Shown: positions 13,375 through 21,647, numbered from the stretch's first letter. The stretch is 24,039 nt of DNA from Streptomyces viridochromogenes (GCF_001270495.1 NZ_LGUR01000004.1:1-24039); one strand, 5' to 3'. Numbers and translations: made by a program. Notes: generated by a model not told the origin, from the sequence alone.

Positions 13375-16086
13375 GTCGCTCCCCACCGACTGGGAGGCCG
13401 CGCGGCCGGCCTCCAGGCGGGCGACGGGGATCCGGAACGGCGAGCAGGAGACGTAGTCCAGCCCCACCTCGTGGAAGAAGTGCACCGACTCGGGGTCACC
13501 ACCGTGCTCGCCGCAGACGCCGAGCTTCAGGTCGGGACGGGTCTCGCGGCCCGCCTTCGCCGCCAGCTGTACCAGCGAACCCACACCGTCCTTGTCGATC
13601 GTCTCGAACGGGGAGACACCGAAGATGCCCTTCTCCAGGTACGCCGTGAAGAACGAGGCCTCCACGTCGTCCCGGCTGAAGCCCCACACCGTCTGGGTGA
13701 GGTCGTTCGTGCCGAAGGAGAAGAACTCCGCCGCCTCCGCGATCTGACCGGCCGTGAGGGCAGCGCGCGGCAGCTCGATCATCGTGCCGATCGACAGCTT
13801 CAGCCGCACACCCGTCGCCGCCTCGACCTCCGCGACGACCTGGTCGGCCTCCTCGCGGACGATCTCCAGCTCCTGGACCGTGCCGACGAGCGGGATCATG
13901 ATCTCGGCGCGCGGGTCGCCCTTGGCGTTCTTGCGCTCGGCGGCGGCCTCGGCGATCGCGCGGACCTGCATCGTGAACAGGCCGGGGATGACCAGGCCGA
14001 GGCGTACGCCGCGCAGGCCCAGCATCGGGTTCTGCTCGTGCAGGCGGTGCACCGCCTGGAGGAGGCGCAGATCGTTCTCGTGCGGCTCCTGGCGGGACTC
14101 GGCGAGCGCCACGCGGACCGACAGCTCGGTGATGTCGGGCAGGAACTCGTGCAGCGGCGGGTCGAGGAGACGGATCGTCACCGGCAGGCCGTCCATCGCC
14201 GAGAACAGCTCCACGAAGTCCTGCTTCTGGAGCGGGAGCAGCTCCTTCAGGGACTCCTCTCGCTCGGCCTCCGTGTCGGCCAGGATGAGGCGCTCGACCA
14301 GCTCACGGCGGTCGCCGAGGAACATGTGCTCCGTACGGCAGAGGCCGATGCCCTGCGCTCCGAACCTGCGCGCGCGCAGCGCGTCCTCGGCGTTGTCCGC
14401 GTTGGCGCGCACCCGCAGGCGCCGCTTGCGATCGGCGAACGCCATGATCCGGTGCACGGCCTCGACCAGCTCGTCGGCGTCCTGAGCACCGGCGTGCATG
14501 CGGCCCTCGAAGTACTCCACGACGGGAGACGGAACCACCGGGACCTCGCCCAGGTAGACCTTGCCGGAGGAGCCGTCGATGGAGATCACGTCGCCTTCCT
14601 CGACCACGTGACCACCCGGCACCGTCATCCGGCGCCGCTTGGTGTCGACCTCCAGCTCCTCGGCACCGCACACACAGGTCTTGCCCATGCCGCGCGCGAC
14701 CACGGCCGCGTGGGACGTCTTGCCGCCACGGCTGGTCAGGATGCCCTCGGCGGCGATCATGCCGTCCAGGTCGTCGGGGTTCGTCTCCCGGCGGACCAGG
14801 ATGACCTTCTCCCCCGACCGCGACCACTTCACCGCGGTGTACGAGTCGAAGACCGCCTTGCCGACCGCCGCACCCGGCGACGCCGCGATGCCCCGGCCGA
14901 CCTGCTCGACCTTCGCCTCCTCGTCGAACTTCGGGAACATCAGCTGGGCGAGCTGGGCGCCGTTGACCCGCTGGAGCGCCTCGGCCTCGTCGATGAGGCC
15001 CTGGTCCACCAGCTGGGTCGCGATACGGAAGGCGGCGCCCGCCGTCCGCTTGCCGACGCGCGTCTGGAGCATCCACAGCTGACCGCGCTCGATGGTGAAC
15101 TCGATGTCGCAGAGGTCCTTGTAGTGGTTCTCCAGCGTCTCCATGATCTGCATCAGCTGGTCGTACGACTTCTTGTCGATCGACTCCAGCTCCGCCAGCG
15201 GGACGGTGTTGCGGATGCCCGCCACCACGTCCTCGCCCTGGGCGTTCTGGAGGTAGTCGCCGTAGACGCCCTGGTGGCCGGAGGCGGGGTCGCGGGTGAA
15301 GGCGACGCCCGTGCCCGAGTCCGGGCCCAGGTTGCCGAAGACCATCGAGCAGACGTTGACCGCGGTGCCCAGGTCGCCGGGGATGCGCTCCTGACGGCGG
15401 TACAGCTTGGCGCGGTCGGTGTTCCAGGAGTTGAAGACCGCCTCGATGGCGAGGTCCATCTGCTCGCGCGGGTCCTGCGGGAAGTCCCGGCCGGCCTCCT
15501 TCTTGACGATCTTCTTGAAGGCGGTGACCAGCTTCTTCAGGTCGGCGGCCTCCAGGTCGGTGTCGACCGTGACCTTCTTGGCCTCCTTGGCCTTGTCGAG
15601 GGCTTCCTCGAAGAGCTCACCGTCGACGCCGAGGACGGTCTTGCCGAACATCTGGATGAGACGACGGTAGGAGTCCCAGGCGAACCGCTCGTCGCCGGCC
15701 TGGTCGGCGAGGCCCTTCACGGACTTGTCGGAGAGCCCGATGTTGAGGACCGTGTCCATCATGCCGGGCATGGAGAACTTCGCGCCGGAACGGACGGAGA
15801 CCAGCAGGGGGTTGTCGGCCTGGCCGAGCTTCTTGCCCATCTTCGACTCAAGGGCGTCGAGGTGCGCACTCACCTCGTCACGCAGTGCCGCCGGCTCCTC
15901 GCCGCTGTCGAGGTAGACCTTGCAGGCTTCGGTCGTGATCGTGAACCCGGGGGGAACGGGAAGGCCCAGGTTGGTCATCTCGGCGAGGTTGGCGCCCTTG
16001 CCACCCAGGAGGTCCTTGAGGTCCTTGTTTCCCTCGGTGAAGTCGTAAACGAACTTCGCTACGTGGGGTTCTTTGTTTTCCGACAC
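13366..16086 (-). CDS. ppdK: Pyruvate, phosphate dikinase
   Basis: The 906-residue cytoplasmic enzyme converts pyruvate, ATP and phosphate to phosphoenolpyruvate, AMP and diphosphate, linking glycolysis and gluconeogenesis. The N-terminal nucleotide-binding domain begins F-V-Y-D-F-T-E-G-N-K-D-L-K-D-L-L-G-G-K-G-A-N-L. The swivelling phosphohistidine domain has catalytic His459 in G-G-K-T-S-H-A-A-V-V-A-R-G. The C-terminal pyruvate-binding barrel ends with Cys858 in G-V-C-G-E-H-G-G-D-P. Size and order match bacterial PPDK. The start is GTG at 16086, with GAGGGAG about eight bases upstream. It stands alone, with more than 500 noncoding bases upstream containing candidate control sites. Confidence 0.97.
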   Translation of the reverse strand: MSENKEPHVAKFVYDFTEGNKDLKDLLGGKGANLAEMTNLGLPVPPGFTITTEACKVYLDSGEEPAALRDEVSAHLDALESKMGKKLGQADNPLLVSVRSGAKFSMPGMMDTVLNIGLSDKSVKGLADQAGDERFAWDSYRRLIQMFGKTVLGVDGELFEEALDKAKEAKKVTVDTDLEAADLKKLVTAFKKIVKKEAGRDFPQDPREQMDLAIEAVFNSWNTDRAKLYRRQERIPGDLGTAVNVCSMVFGNLGPDSGTGVAFTRDPASGHQGVYGDYLQNAQGEDVVAGIRNTVPLAELESIDKKSYDQLMQIMETLENHYKDLCDIEFTIERGQLWMLQTRVGKRTAGAAFRIATQLVDQGLIDEAEALQRVNGAQLAQLMFPKFDEEAKVEQVGRGIAASPGAAVGKAVFDSYTAVKWSRSGEKVILVRRETNPDDLDGMIAAEGILTSRGGKTSHAAVVARGMGKTCVCGAEELEVDTKRRRMTVPGGHVVEEGDVISIDGSSGKVYLGEVPVVPSPVVEYFEGRMHAGAQDADELVEAVHRIMAFADRKRRLRVRANADNAEDALRARRFGAQGIGLCRTEHMFLGDRRELVERLILADTEAEREESLKELLPLQKQDFVELFSAMDGLPVTIRLLDPPLHEFLPDITELSVRVALAESRQEPHENDLRLLQAVHRLHEQNPMLGLRGVRLGLVIPGLFTMQVRAIAEAAAERKNAKGDPRAEIMIPLVGTVQELEIVREEADQVVAEVEAATGVRLKLSIGTMIELPRAALTAGQIAEAAEFFSFGTNDLTQTVWGFSRDDVEASFFTAYLEKGIFGVSPFETIDKDGVGSLVQLAAKAGRETRPDLKLGVCGEHGGDPESVHFFHEVGLDYVSCSPFRIPVARLEAGRAASQSVGSDHR

Positions 16087-16288
16087 GGTCTCGACTCCCT
16101 CGAGGACGCGGTGGCTGCCCTGACGGCGAGGAACATACCCAGATCGAAGGCGCCTGGGTACGTCTACTCACGCGTCATACGCCCGTAACCACCCGTCCGC
16201 CAGTGGATCGAAAGTCAAGGCTTAGCAAGCGGAGACGGGTGGATGTTTTCACTTCTTGAACGCAAGAGTGTCCATGAGTGCGGTTTCT

Positions 16289-16301
16289 CGCTCATCTGAG
16301 C
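16289..16301. repeat. Dyad repeat CGCTCATCTGAGC, copy 1
   Basis: The core GCTCA-TC-TGAGC is an inverted repeat. An identical 13-mer occurs 102 bases further on. It lies about 205 bases upstream of the dikinase GTG and could be an operator. Confidence 0.6.
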
Positions 16302-16338
16302 AGCCATCCTGCACGTCTGATTTCGATCGATGAACGAT

Positions 16339-16367
16339 CAAGGGGTGGCACCGAGTGCCACCCCTTG
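16339..16367 (-). terminator. Hairpin terminator, probably for the ROK gene
   Basis: Arms CAAGGGGTGGCAC (16339-16351) and GTGCCACCCCTTG (16355-16367) pair perfectly around a 3-base loop. It lies about 265 bases downstream of the ROK stop in the direction of its transcription and upstream of the dikinase promoter, so it would insulate the two. Confidence 0.75.
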
Positions 16368-16390
16368 GAGAAGTGCAGCCGCTCAAGATC

Positions 16391-16403
16391 CGCTCATCTG
16401 AGC
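16391..16403. repeat. Dyad repeat CGCTCATCTGAGC, copy 2
   Basis: Exact second copy of the 13-mer at 16289-16301, on the other side of the hairpin. Confidence 0.6.
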
Positions 16404-16491
16404 GCAACCCTTATCAAGGGTGGCGAGAATCACGCTGCCACAGAGCCCCGGATTTCACCATGCGGACGTGCGCCCGGGACGGAAACGCGCC

Positions 16492-16642
16492 CGTCACACA
16501 CCCTCCCCGGACGGCTGCCGCTCACCCATCCGGGCGGCTGTCACACACCCGCCCCGGACAGCTGTCGCACCCCACCCCGGACCGCTGTCACCCACCCACC
16601 CCCGCGTCTGGCGCTCACCCACCCCGCGTCTGTCACACACCC
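16492..16642. repeat. Degenerate 23-bp tandem array overlapping the ROK stop
   Basis: Six and a half units of 22-24 bp, each starting with a TGTCACACACCC-like motif and ending with CCCCGGACGGC- or CGCGTC-like sequence (unit starts near 16492, 16516, 16539, 16563, 16586, 16609, 16631). The last partial unit contains the ROK stop codon (16633-16635). Confidence 0.75.
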
Positions 16643-17922
16643 AGCGCGACCAGCCGTTCCTCCACCCGCTCCGGTGCGTACAGATGCTCCACGACCAGCG
16701 CCCCGGCCCCCACCAACCCGGCCCGCTCCCCGAGCCGTGAGGTGACGACGTCCAGATGAGCGGTGGAGCGCGGCAGCGCCCGCTGATACAGCAGCTCCCG
16801 CACACCGGTGACGAAGGGCGTCCCCGCCAGATCCCCGGCGATCATCAGCACCCCGGGGTTGAGCAGCGTCACCACGGTCACCAGCACGTCCCCGACCTGC
16901 CGCCCGGCCTCCCGCGCCAGCGCGGCCGCCCCCGGATCCCCGGCCGCCAGCAGATCCCGCACATCCGAGCCGGAGGCCGCGGGCACCCCGGTCTCGGCCA
17001 GCCGCCGGGCCACGGCACCACCGCTGGCGACGGCGGCCAGACAGCCGTACGAGCCGCACCGGCACAGCGCGTCGGCTCCCACCCGGATGTGCCCGATGTC
17101 GCCCGCGCCCCCGTCGATACCCCGGTACACGGAGCCGTCCACGACGACCCCGGCGCCGATGCCGGTCGACACCTTCACCAGCACGAACGCCGAGCACTCC
17201 GGATACCCGGTGCGCTGTTCGCCGTACGCCATGAGGTTGGCGTCGTTGTCGACGAGGACCGGGACCGGCGCGGCCCCCGTCCGCTCGGCGAAGGCCCTGC
17301 CCAGCCGCCCTCTTATGTCGTAGCCGTCCCAGCCCGGCATGATCGGCGGCTGGACCACCCGGCCGGTCTCGCTGTCCACCGGTCCCGGCACCGCGAGCCC
17401 GATGCCGCCCACCTCGCCGGCCCTGCGCCCGGCCTTCTCCAGCAGCTCGGCGAACCAGCGCCCCAGCTCGCCCAGCACCACGTCCGGCCCGTCCTCGACG
17501 ACCAGCGTGCCGCTGTGCTCGGCGAGGATCTCGCCGGTCAGGGTCAGTACGGCGGCACGCGCGTGCCGGGTGTCCAGGTCGGCGGCGAGGACGACGGCAT
17601 GCTCGCCGTCGAACTCCAGGGTGATGGCAGGCCGTCCGCCCAGCGGCGAGTCCACCGGCCCCCCGGCCCCCTCGCGCAGCCACCCCGCACGGAAGAGCCG
17701 GTCGAGGCGCTGACCGACAGTGGCGCGGGAGAGGCCGGTGGCCTGCTGGAGGGCGCCGCGTGTGACGGCCCGCCCACTGCGCACGAGTTCGAGCAGATCA
17801 CCGGCGCCGGCGGAGCCGACCCCCCTGGTCGTCCTGGTCGTCCTGGCCGTCCTGGCCGCCCCGGTCGTCCCGGTCGTTCGGCCCGTCCTGCTCGTCCGCC
17901 CCTGCCCTTGCCGCCCGTTCAT
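16633..17922 (-). CDS. ROK-family transcriptional regulator
   Basis: The 429-residue protein has an N-terminal winged helix-turn-helix (about 40-95, R-G-A-L-Q-Q-A-T-G-L-S-R-A-T-V-G-Q-R-L) and a C-terminal sugar-kinase-like ROK domain with G-I-D-G-G-A-G-D-I-G-H-I and the zinc motif C-R-C-G-S-Y-G-C. The Glu that usually follows this last Cys in ROK kinases is Ala, as fits a regulator. Residues about 9-33 are an Arg-Thr-Thr repeat. The ATG at 17922 is preferred because AGGGGG lies six bases upstream; a GTG at 17928 overlaps that run. ROK regulators of this type repress sugar genes and respond to sugars or sugar phosphates. Being divergent from the two glycosidase genes with a dyad between them, it is their likely regulator (inference). 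Confidence 0.93.
   Translation of the reverse strand: MNGRQGQGRTSRTGRTTGTTGAARTARTTRTTRGVGSAGAGDLLELVRSGRAVTRGALQQATGLSRATVGQRLDRLFRAGWLREGAGGPVDSPLGGRPAITLEFDGEHAVVLAADLDTRHARAAVLTLTGEILAEHSGTLVVEDGPDVVLGELGRWFAELLEKAGRRAGEVGGIGLAVPGPVDSETGRVVQPPIMPGWDGYDIRGRLGRAFAERTGAAPVPVLVDNDANLMAYGEQRTGYPECSAFVLVKVSTGIGAGVVVDGSVYRGIDGGAGDIGHIRVGADALCRCGSYGCLAAVASGGAVARRLAETGVPAASGSDVRDLLAAGDPGAAALAREAGRQVGDVLVTVVTLLNPGVLMIAGDLAGTPFVTGVRELLYQRALPRSTAHLDVVTSRLGERAGLVGAGALVVEHLYAPERVEERLVALGV
17825..17896 (-). repeat. Eight 9-bp repeats in the ROK N terminus
   Basis: Eight 9-bp units (CTGGTCGTC and variants on the plus strand) encode a run of Arg-Thr-Thr-like triplets before the helix-turn-helix. It is a basic, probably disordered head and may vary in copy number. 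Confidence 0.8.
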
Positions 17923-17960
17923 GCGCACCCCCTTGTGTTCCTCAACCCTGCATTACATAT

Positions 17961-17996
17961 TGGGTTTTGCGTGTTAAATAGACGTAACCCTACGGT
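17961..17996. promoter_or_regulatory. Promoter and candidate ROK operator for the glycosidase operon
   Basis: A plus-strand -35-like TTGCGT (17967-17972) and -10-like TACGGT (17991-17996) are 18 bases apart. Overlapping them is an imperfect dyad: GGGTT...GCGT on the left (17962-17972) and ACGTAACCC on the right (17982-17990). A regulator bound here would cover the promoter. The region is AT-rich against its surroundings. Confidence 0.5.
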
Positions 17997-18000
17997 AGCC

Positions 18001-19548
18001 ATGACCGAACCGGTCGGCCGAACGTCTTTCGGGGAGCCCCGAGTGGATCGCATCGCCCAGCTCACAGCCCGTCCCACGGCGCGTGACATCGCATACGATC
18101 CGCCCTCTGTGGCGGATTCGCTGCACGTCAGGGCCGCCCGAGTGCTGGAGGCCAACTGGACCGGCGCGTCCACCGTCCCCTCCCGCAGCCTGTATCCGCA
18201 CCAGTGGTCCTGGGACTCGGCGTTCATCGCGATCGGCCTGAGGCACGTCTCGCCGTTACGGGCACAGACGGAGCTGGAGACCCTGCTCGCCGCCCAGTGG
18301 GGCGACGGCCGTGTCCCGCACATCGTCTTCAACCCCTCGGTCCCCCTCGACGCCTACTTCCCGAGCCCCGACTTCTGGCGCTCCTCGACCGCGGGCCGCG
18401 CCGCGGGCGCCCCGCGCACCGTACAGACCTCCGGCATCGTGCAGCCACCGGTGCACGCGCTGGCGGCCTGGCTGGTGCACCTCGCCGACCCGGTACTGTC
18501 CCGGGCGCGCGGCTTCCTCCCCCGGATGTATCCCCGCCTGGCCGCCTGGCACCGCTATCTGCTGCACCGCCGGGACCTGGGCGGCGGCGGCCTCGCGTCG
18601 GTCGTGCACCCCTGGGAACAGGGCATGGACAACAGCCCCTGCTGGGACGCCCCGCTCGCCCGCGTCACCCCGGCCCCGGCCCGCTCCTTCCGCCGCGCCG
18701 ACCTCGACCACGGGGCCCCCGAGGACCGCCCGACGGACCTGGACTACGGCCGATACGTACGACTGGCGACGGACTACCGGGACGGCGGCTACACCGACGG
18801 CGGAAACAGCGGAATCAAGGGGGCACCCCGCAGGGCCTCGGCCTCGGCCGAGGGCGGCGGCGGGACACGGGCGGGCGAGGGCGACTTCGCGGTCGAGGAC
18901 CCTGCCTTCAACGCCCTGCTCATCGCCTCCGAGCACGCGCTCGCCCGGATCGCCGACGAACTGGGCGCCACCGGCACGGCCCGCCGCGCACGCGCGGAAC
19001 GGCTGACGGCGGCGCTGGTCGAGCGGCTGTGGGACCCGGCGGAGGGCATGTTCTTCTGCCGCGACGTACGGGGCGCAGGACTCGTGCCCGAGCGCAGCGT
19101 CTCGGGCCTGCTCCCCCTCCTCCTGCCCGGCCTGCCGCGGGACATCGCCACAGACCTGGTCCGGACGACGACGTCCGAGCACTTCGGCCTCGGCACCTCG
19201 ACCCGGCTCGTGCCGAGTTACGACCTCCTCGGCGAGGCCTTCGACCCGCACCGCTACTGGCGCGGCCCGGCCTGGTTCAACACCAACTGGCTGCTGGAGC
19301 GGGGCCTGCGGACGCAAGGGGAGCACCGACGAGCCGACGCCCTGCGCGAGGCGGTCCTGGACATCGCACAGAGCTCGGACTTCGCCGAGTACGTGGACCC
19401 GTACACCGGCGAGGCATGCGGGGCGACCGGCTTCAGCTGGACCGCCGCGCTCACGCTCGACCTGCTGCACAGCCCGCCGCTCAGTCCGCTGCACAGCCCG
19501 ACCGAAACCACTGCGGTCAACGAACTCAAGGGAGGTATCCGGGGATGA
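18001..19548 (+). CDS. MGH1-like glycoside hydrolase (GH63-type, glucosylglycerate/mannosylglycerate hydrolase-like)
   Basis: The 515-residue protein has the (alpha/alpha)6-barrel glycosidase pattern of the MGH1/GgH group: Y-P-H-Q-W-S-W-D-S-A-F-I-A-I-G-L near residue 70, G-R-V-P-H-I-V-F-N-P, Y-W-R-G-P-A-W-F-N-T-N-W and G-E-A-C-G-A-T-G-F-S-W-T-A near the end. Characterised relatives hydrolyse glucosylglycerate or mannosylglycerate; the substrate here is not known. An Ala/Gly/Arg-rich insert lies at about 277-300. Codon 86 is TTA (18256-18258), so bldA may limit its translation. The ATG at 18001 has no Shine-Dalgarno; a GTG at 18043 has GGGGAG six bases upstream, and if transcription starts near 18003 that GTG is the true start (501 residues). 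The stop overlaps the next gene (ATGA). Confidence 0.85.
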   Translation: MTEPVGRTSFGEPRVDRIAQLTARPTARDIAYDPPSVADSLHVRAARVLEANWTGASTVPSRSLYPHQWSWDSAFIAIGLRHVSPLRAQTELETLLAAQWGDGRVPHIVFNPSVPLDAYFPSPDFWRSSTAGRAAGAPRTVQTSGIVQPPVHALAAWLVHLADPVLSRARGFLPRMYPRLAAWHRYLLHRRDLGGGGLASVVHPWEQGMDNSPCWDAPLARVTPAPARSFRRADLDHGAPEDRPTDLDYGRYVRLATDYRDGGYTDGGNSGIKGAPRRASASAEGGGGTRAGEGDFAVEDPAFNALLIASEHALARIADELGATGTARRARAERLTAALVERLWDPAEGMFFCRDVRGAGLVPERSVSGLLPLLLPGLPRDIATDLVRTTTSEHFGLGTSTRLVPSYDLLGEAFDPHRYWRGPAWFNTNWLLERGLRTQGEHRRADALREAVLDIAQSSDFAEYVDPYTGEACGATGFSWTAALTLDLLHSPPLSPLHSPTETTAVNELKGGIRG

Positions 19549-21482
19549 CGGACCGGCATCATCTGCTCGTGTACGGGGGCACGTTCGCCGCCGTGGGTGA
19601 CGGCGGGGACATCAGCGGCGTACGGGCCGCCGGCTCCCCGGAGGGATTATTCGTACGCGACGCCCGCCACCTGAGCCGCTGGCAGCTCACCGTGGACGGA
19701 GCGGTACCCGAGACCCTGACCCCGGTCGCCGACGGAGACACGGCCCGCTGCGTGCTGGTCCCCCGCGGCGGTCGCAACGAACCCCCGGCCTACACCCTCT
19801 TCCGCGAACAGGCGGTTGGCGACGGCTCGTTCATCGAGTCTCTCCGAGTGACCAGCAACCGCCCGACCCCGACGACGATCCGCATCGCCGTCACCGCCGA
19901 CGCCGACTTCACCGACCAGTTCGAACTCCGCTCGGACCACCGCACCTACGCCAAGGCGGGCGCCACCCGCTCCCGTCAAGTCCTCGACCACGGAGTGGAG
20001 TTCGCGTACCGGCGGGGCGAATGGCGCTCCCTGACGACCGTGACGGCCGACCCCGCCCCGGACGCCGTGGAGGAAACGGGCACAGGCGCCCGCCGCCTGA
20101 TCTGGACCCTGGACCTGCCCCCCCACGGCACAACGGAACTGACCCTCCGAGTGATGGCCCGCCCCCACGGCGACAAACGCGCCCTGCGCGTCCCACGCTC
20201 GCCCTCGGCCCTCACCGACCAACTCATCGCTCTGGAGGGCGAGTTCGTAGAAGGGGTGGCCTTCCCGACCGGCTGGCCCGAACTGGCCGCCGCCTGCGCC
20301 CGCGGCCTCGCCGACCTGGCCGCGCTCCAGGTCCCGGCGACCGGCCCCGACGGCGAGGAACTGCGCGTCCCGGCGGCCGGCGCCCCGTGGTTCCTGACCC
20401 TTCTCGGCCGAGACGCCCTCCTCACCTCCCTCTTCGCCCTCCCCTACCGCCCCCAACTGGCCGCCGCCACCCTCCCGGCCCTGGCCGCGACCCAGGCCAC
20501 GGAGTCCGGCGTCGACGCGGTCTCCCAGCCCGGCAAGATCGTTCACGAGGTACGGCACGGCGAACTGGCGCACTTCGGGCAGGTGCCGTACGCCCGCTAC
20601 TACGGCTCGGTGGACGCGACGCCGCTCTTCCTGATCCTCCTGGGCGCATACGTGGACCAGACGGGCGACGCGGCCCTGGCCCGCCGCCTCGAACCCCACG
20701 CCCGCGCGGCGATCGGCTGGATGCTCGACCACGGCGGCCTGACCTCCCGCGGCTATCTGGTCTACCGGGCCGACCAGGGCGGCCTGGCCAACCAGAACTG
20801 GAAGGACTCCCCCGGCGCGATCTGCTCGGCCGACGGCACCCGCCCCGCGGGCGCGGTGACGGCGGCGGGCGCCCAGGGCTACGCGTACGACGCCCTGCGC
20901 CGCACGGCATGGCTGGCCCGCACGGCTTGGCAGGACGAGACCTACGCGGCCCTCCTGGAGCAGGCGGCAGCCGACCTCCGGGACCGCTTCCAGCAGGACT
21001 TCTGGATGCCGGAGCACTCCTTCCCCGCCCTGGCGCTGGACGGGGAGGGCCGCCAGGTGGACGCGCTGGCGTCGGACGCGGGGCATCTGCTGTGGTCGGG
21101 GCTGCTCGACAAGGAGTACGGCGAGTCGGTGGGCCGCCGCCTCCTCGAACCGGACTTCTTCTCCGGCTGGGGCGTACGAACCCTGGCCGCCGGCCAACCG
21201 GCCTACCACCCCCTCTCCTACCACCGGGGCTCGGTCTGGCCGCACGACAACGCCCTGATCACCCTGGGCCTGGCCCGCTACGGCCTGCACGACGAGGCCC
21301 GCACCGTCGCCCACGCCCTGGTGGACGCGGCGACGACAACCGGCCACCGCCTCCCCGAGGTCCTCGCCGGGTACGGCCGCGACACCCACGCGGAACCGGT
21401 GCCGTACCCGCACGCGTGCGTACGCGAATCCCGCTCGGCGGCAGCGCCGTTGGCCCTGCTGACGGCGGTGGGCGGGGCGTGA
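19545..21482 (+). CDS. Amylo-alpha-1,6-glucosidase-like glycogen debranching enzyme
   Basis: The 645-residue protein has an N-terminal beta domain of the GDE_N type (about 5-200, starting H-H-L-L-V-Y-G-G-T-F-A-A-V with G-L-F-V-R-D-A-R-H-L-S) and a C-terminal (alpha/alpha)6 glucosidase domain (about 280-640) with L-L-G-R-D-A-L-L-T-S, N-Q-N-W-K-D-S-P-G-A-I and G-S-V-W-P-H-D-N-A-L-I. Such enzymes act on alpha-1,6 branches of glycogen-like glucans or on related sugars; no signal peptide is seen, so it acts in the cytoplasm. Codon 35 is TTA (19647-19649). The ATG overlaps the previous stop, with GGAGG at 19531-19535. It works with the upstream hydrolase, probably under the divergent ROK regulator. 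The C-terminal segment after P-Y-P-H-A-C (V-R-E-S-R-S) differs from the S-P-Q-A-W form I know from relatives. Confidence 0.87.
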   Translation: MTDRHHLLVYGGTFAAVGDGGDISGVRAAGSPEGLFVRDARHLSRWQLTVDGAVPETLTPVADGDTARCVLVPRGGRNEPPAYTLFREQAVGDGSFIESLRVTSNRPTPTTIRIAVTADADFTDQFELRSDHRTYAKAGATRSRQVLDHGVEFAYRRGEWRSLTTVTADPAPDAVEETGTGARRLIWTLDLPPHGTTELTLRVMARPHGDKRALRVPRSPSALTDQLIALEGEFVEGVAFPTGWPELAAACARGLADLAALQVPATGPDGEELRVPAAGAPWFLTLLGRDALLTSLFALPYRPQLAAATLPALAATQATESGVDAVSQPGKIVHEVRHGELAHFGQVPYARYYGSVDATPLFLILLGAYVDQTGDAALARRLEPHARAAIGWMLDHGGLTSRGYLVYRADQGGLANQNWKDSPGAICSADGTRPAGAVTAAGAQGYAYDALRRTAWLARTAWQDETYAALLEQAAADLRDRFQQDFWMPEHSFPALALDGEGRQVDALASDAGHLLWSGLLDKEYGESVGRRLLEPDFFSGWGVRTLAAGQPAYHPLSYHRGSVWPHDNALITLGLARYGLHDEARTVAHALVDAATTTGHRLPEVLAGYGRDTHAEPVPYPHACVRESRSAAAPLALLTAVGGA

Positions 21483-21647
21483 GACGGGCCCCCGCGGGCC
21501 GGTTGGCCTGGCGTTTGCCGGGTGTTTGCCGAGCGCTGGGGCGCGCCGGCTGAACACCTGCCGACGGCGGACCGTACGAGGGTGTGGCGGGCCCGGGCGG
21601 GTCCGCCGCACCACTCCACCAGGGGCCTCGCACGGAAGGACCTTCGG
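21483..21647. other. Intergenic region before the sulfatase-like gene
   Basis: 165 bases, no gene. A weak GC hairpin lies near 21487-21500. The 8-mer GTTTGCCG occurs at 21513-21520 and again at 21524-21531, an 11-bp period. AAGGA at 21636-21640 serves the next gene. Confidence 0.5.

Larger units (their letters stand above)
16087..16632. other. Long intergenic region before the dikinase and after the ROK gene
   Basis: About 546 bases without a credible gene. The part nearest the dikinase (16087-16330) is moderately AT-rich and must contain its promoter; a minus-strand TTGACT lies near 16213-16218 but no convincing -10 was found. It also contains the repeated dyad CGCTCATCTGAGC (16289-16301 and 16391-16403), a terminator hairpin at 16339-16367, and a degenerate 23-bp tandem array at 16492-16642. 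Confidence 0.6.

Noticed and set aside
13372..16188. Long plus-strand open frame across the dikinase gene
   Set aside because: Composition is Leu/Arg/Gly/Asp/Val-rich without domains and the opposite strand encodes a complete, motif-verified pyruvate phosphate dikinase.
16492..16642. CRISPR array
   Set aside because: Units are contiguous and degenerate with no unique spacers and no cas genes are present.
16278..16745. Plus-strand open frame between dikinase and ROK genes
   Set aside because: Its body is the Pro/His/Thr translation of the 23-bp array and the end of the ROK gene on the other strand.
21522..21647. Earlier ATG start for the sulfatase-like gene
   Set aside because: No ribosome site, and the peptide is Arg/Pro-rich without function; GTG 21648 follows AAGGA at good spacing.
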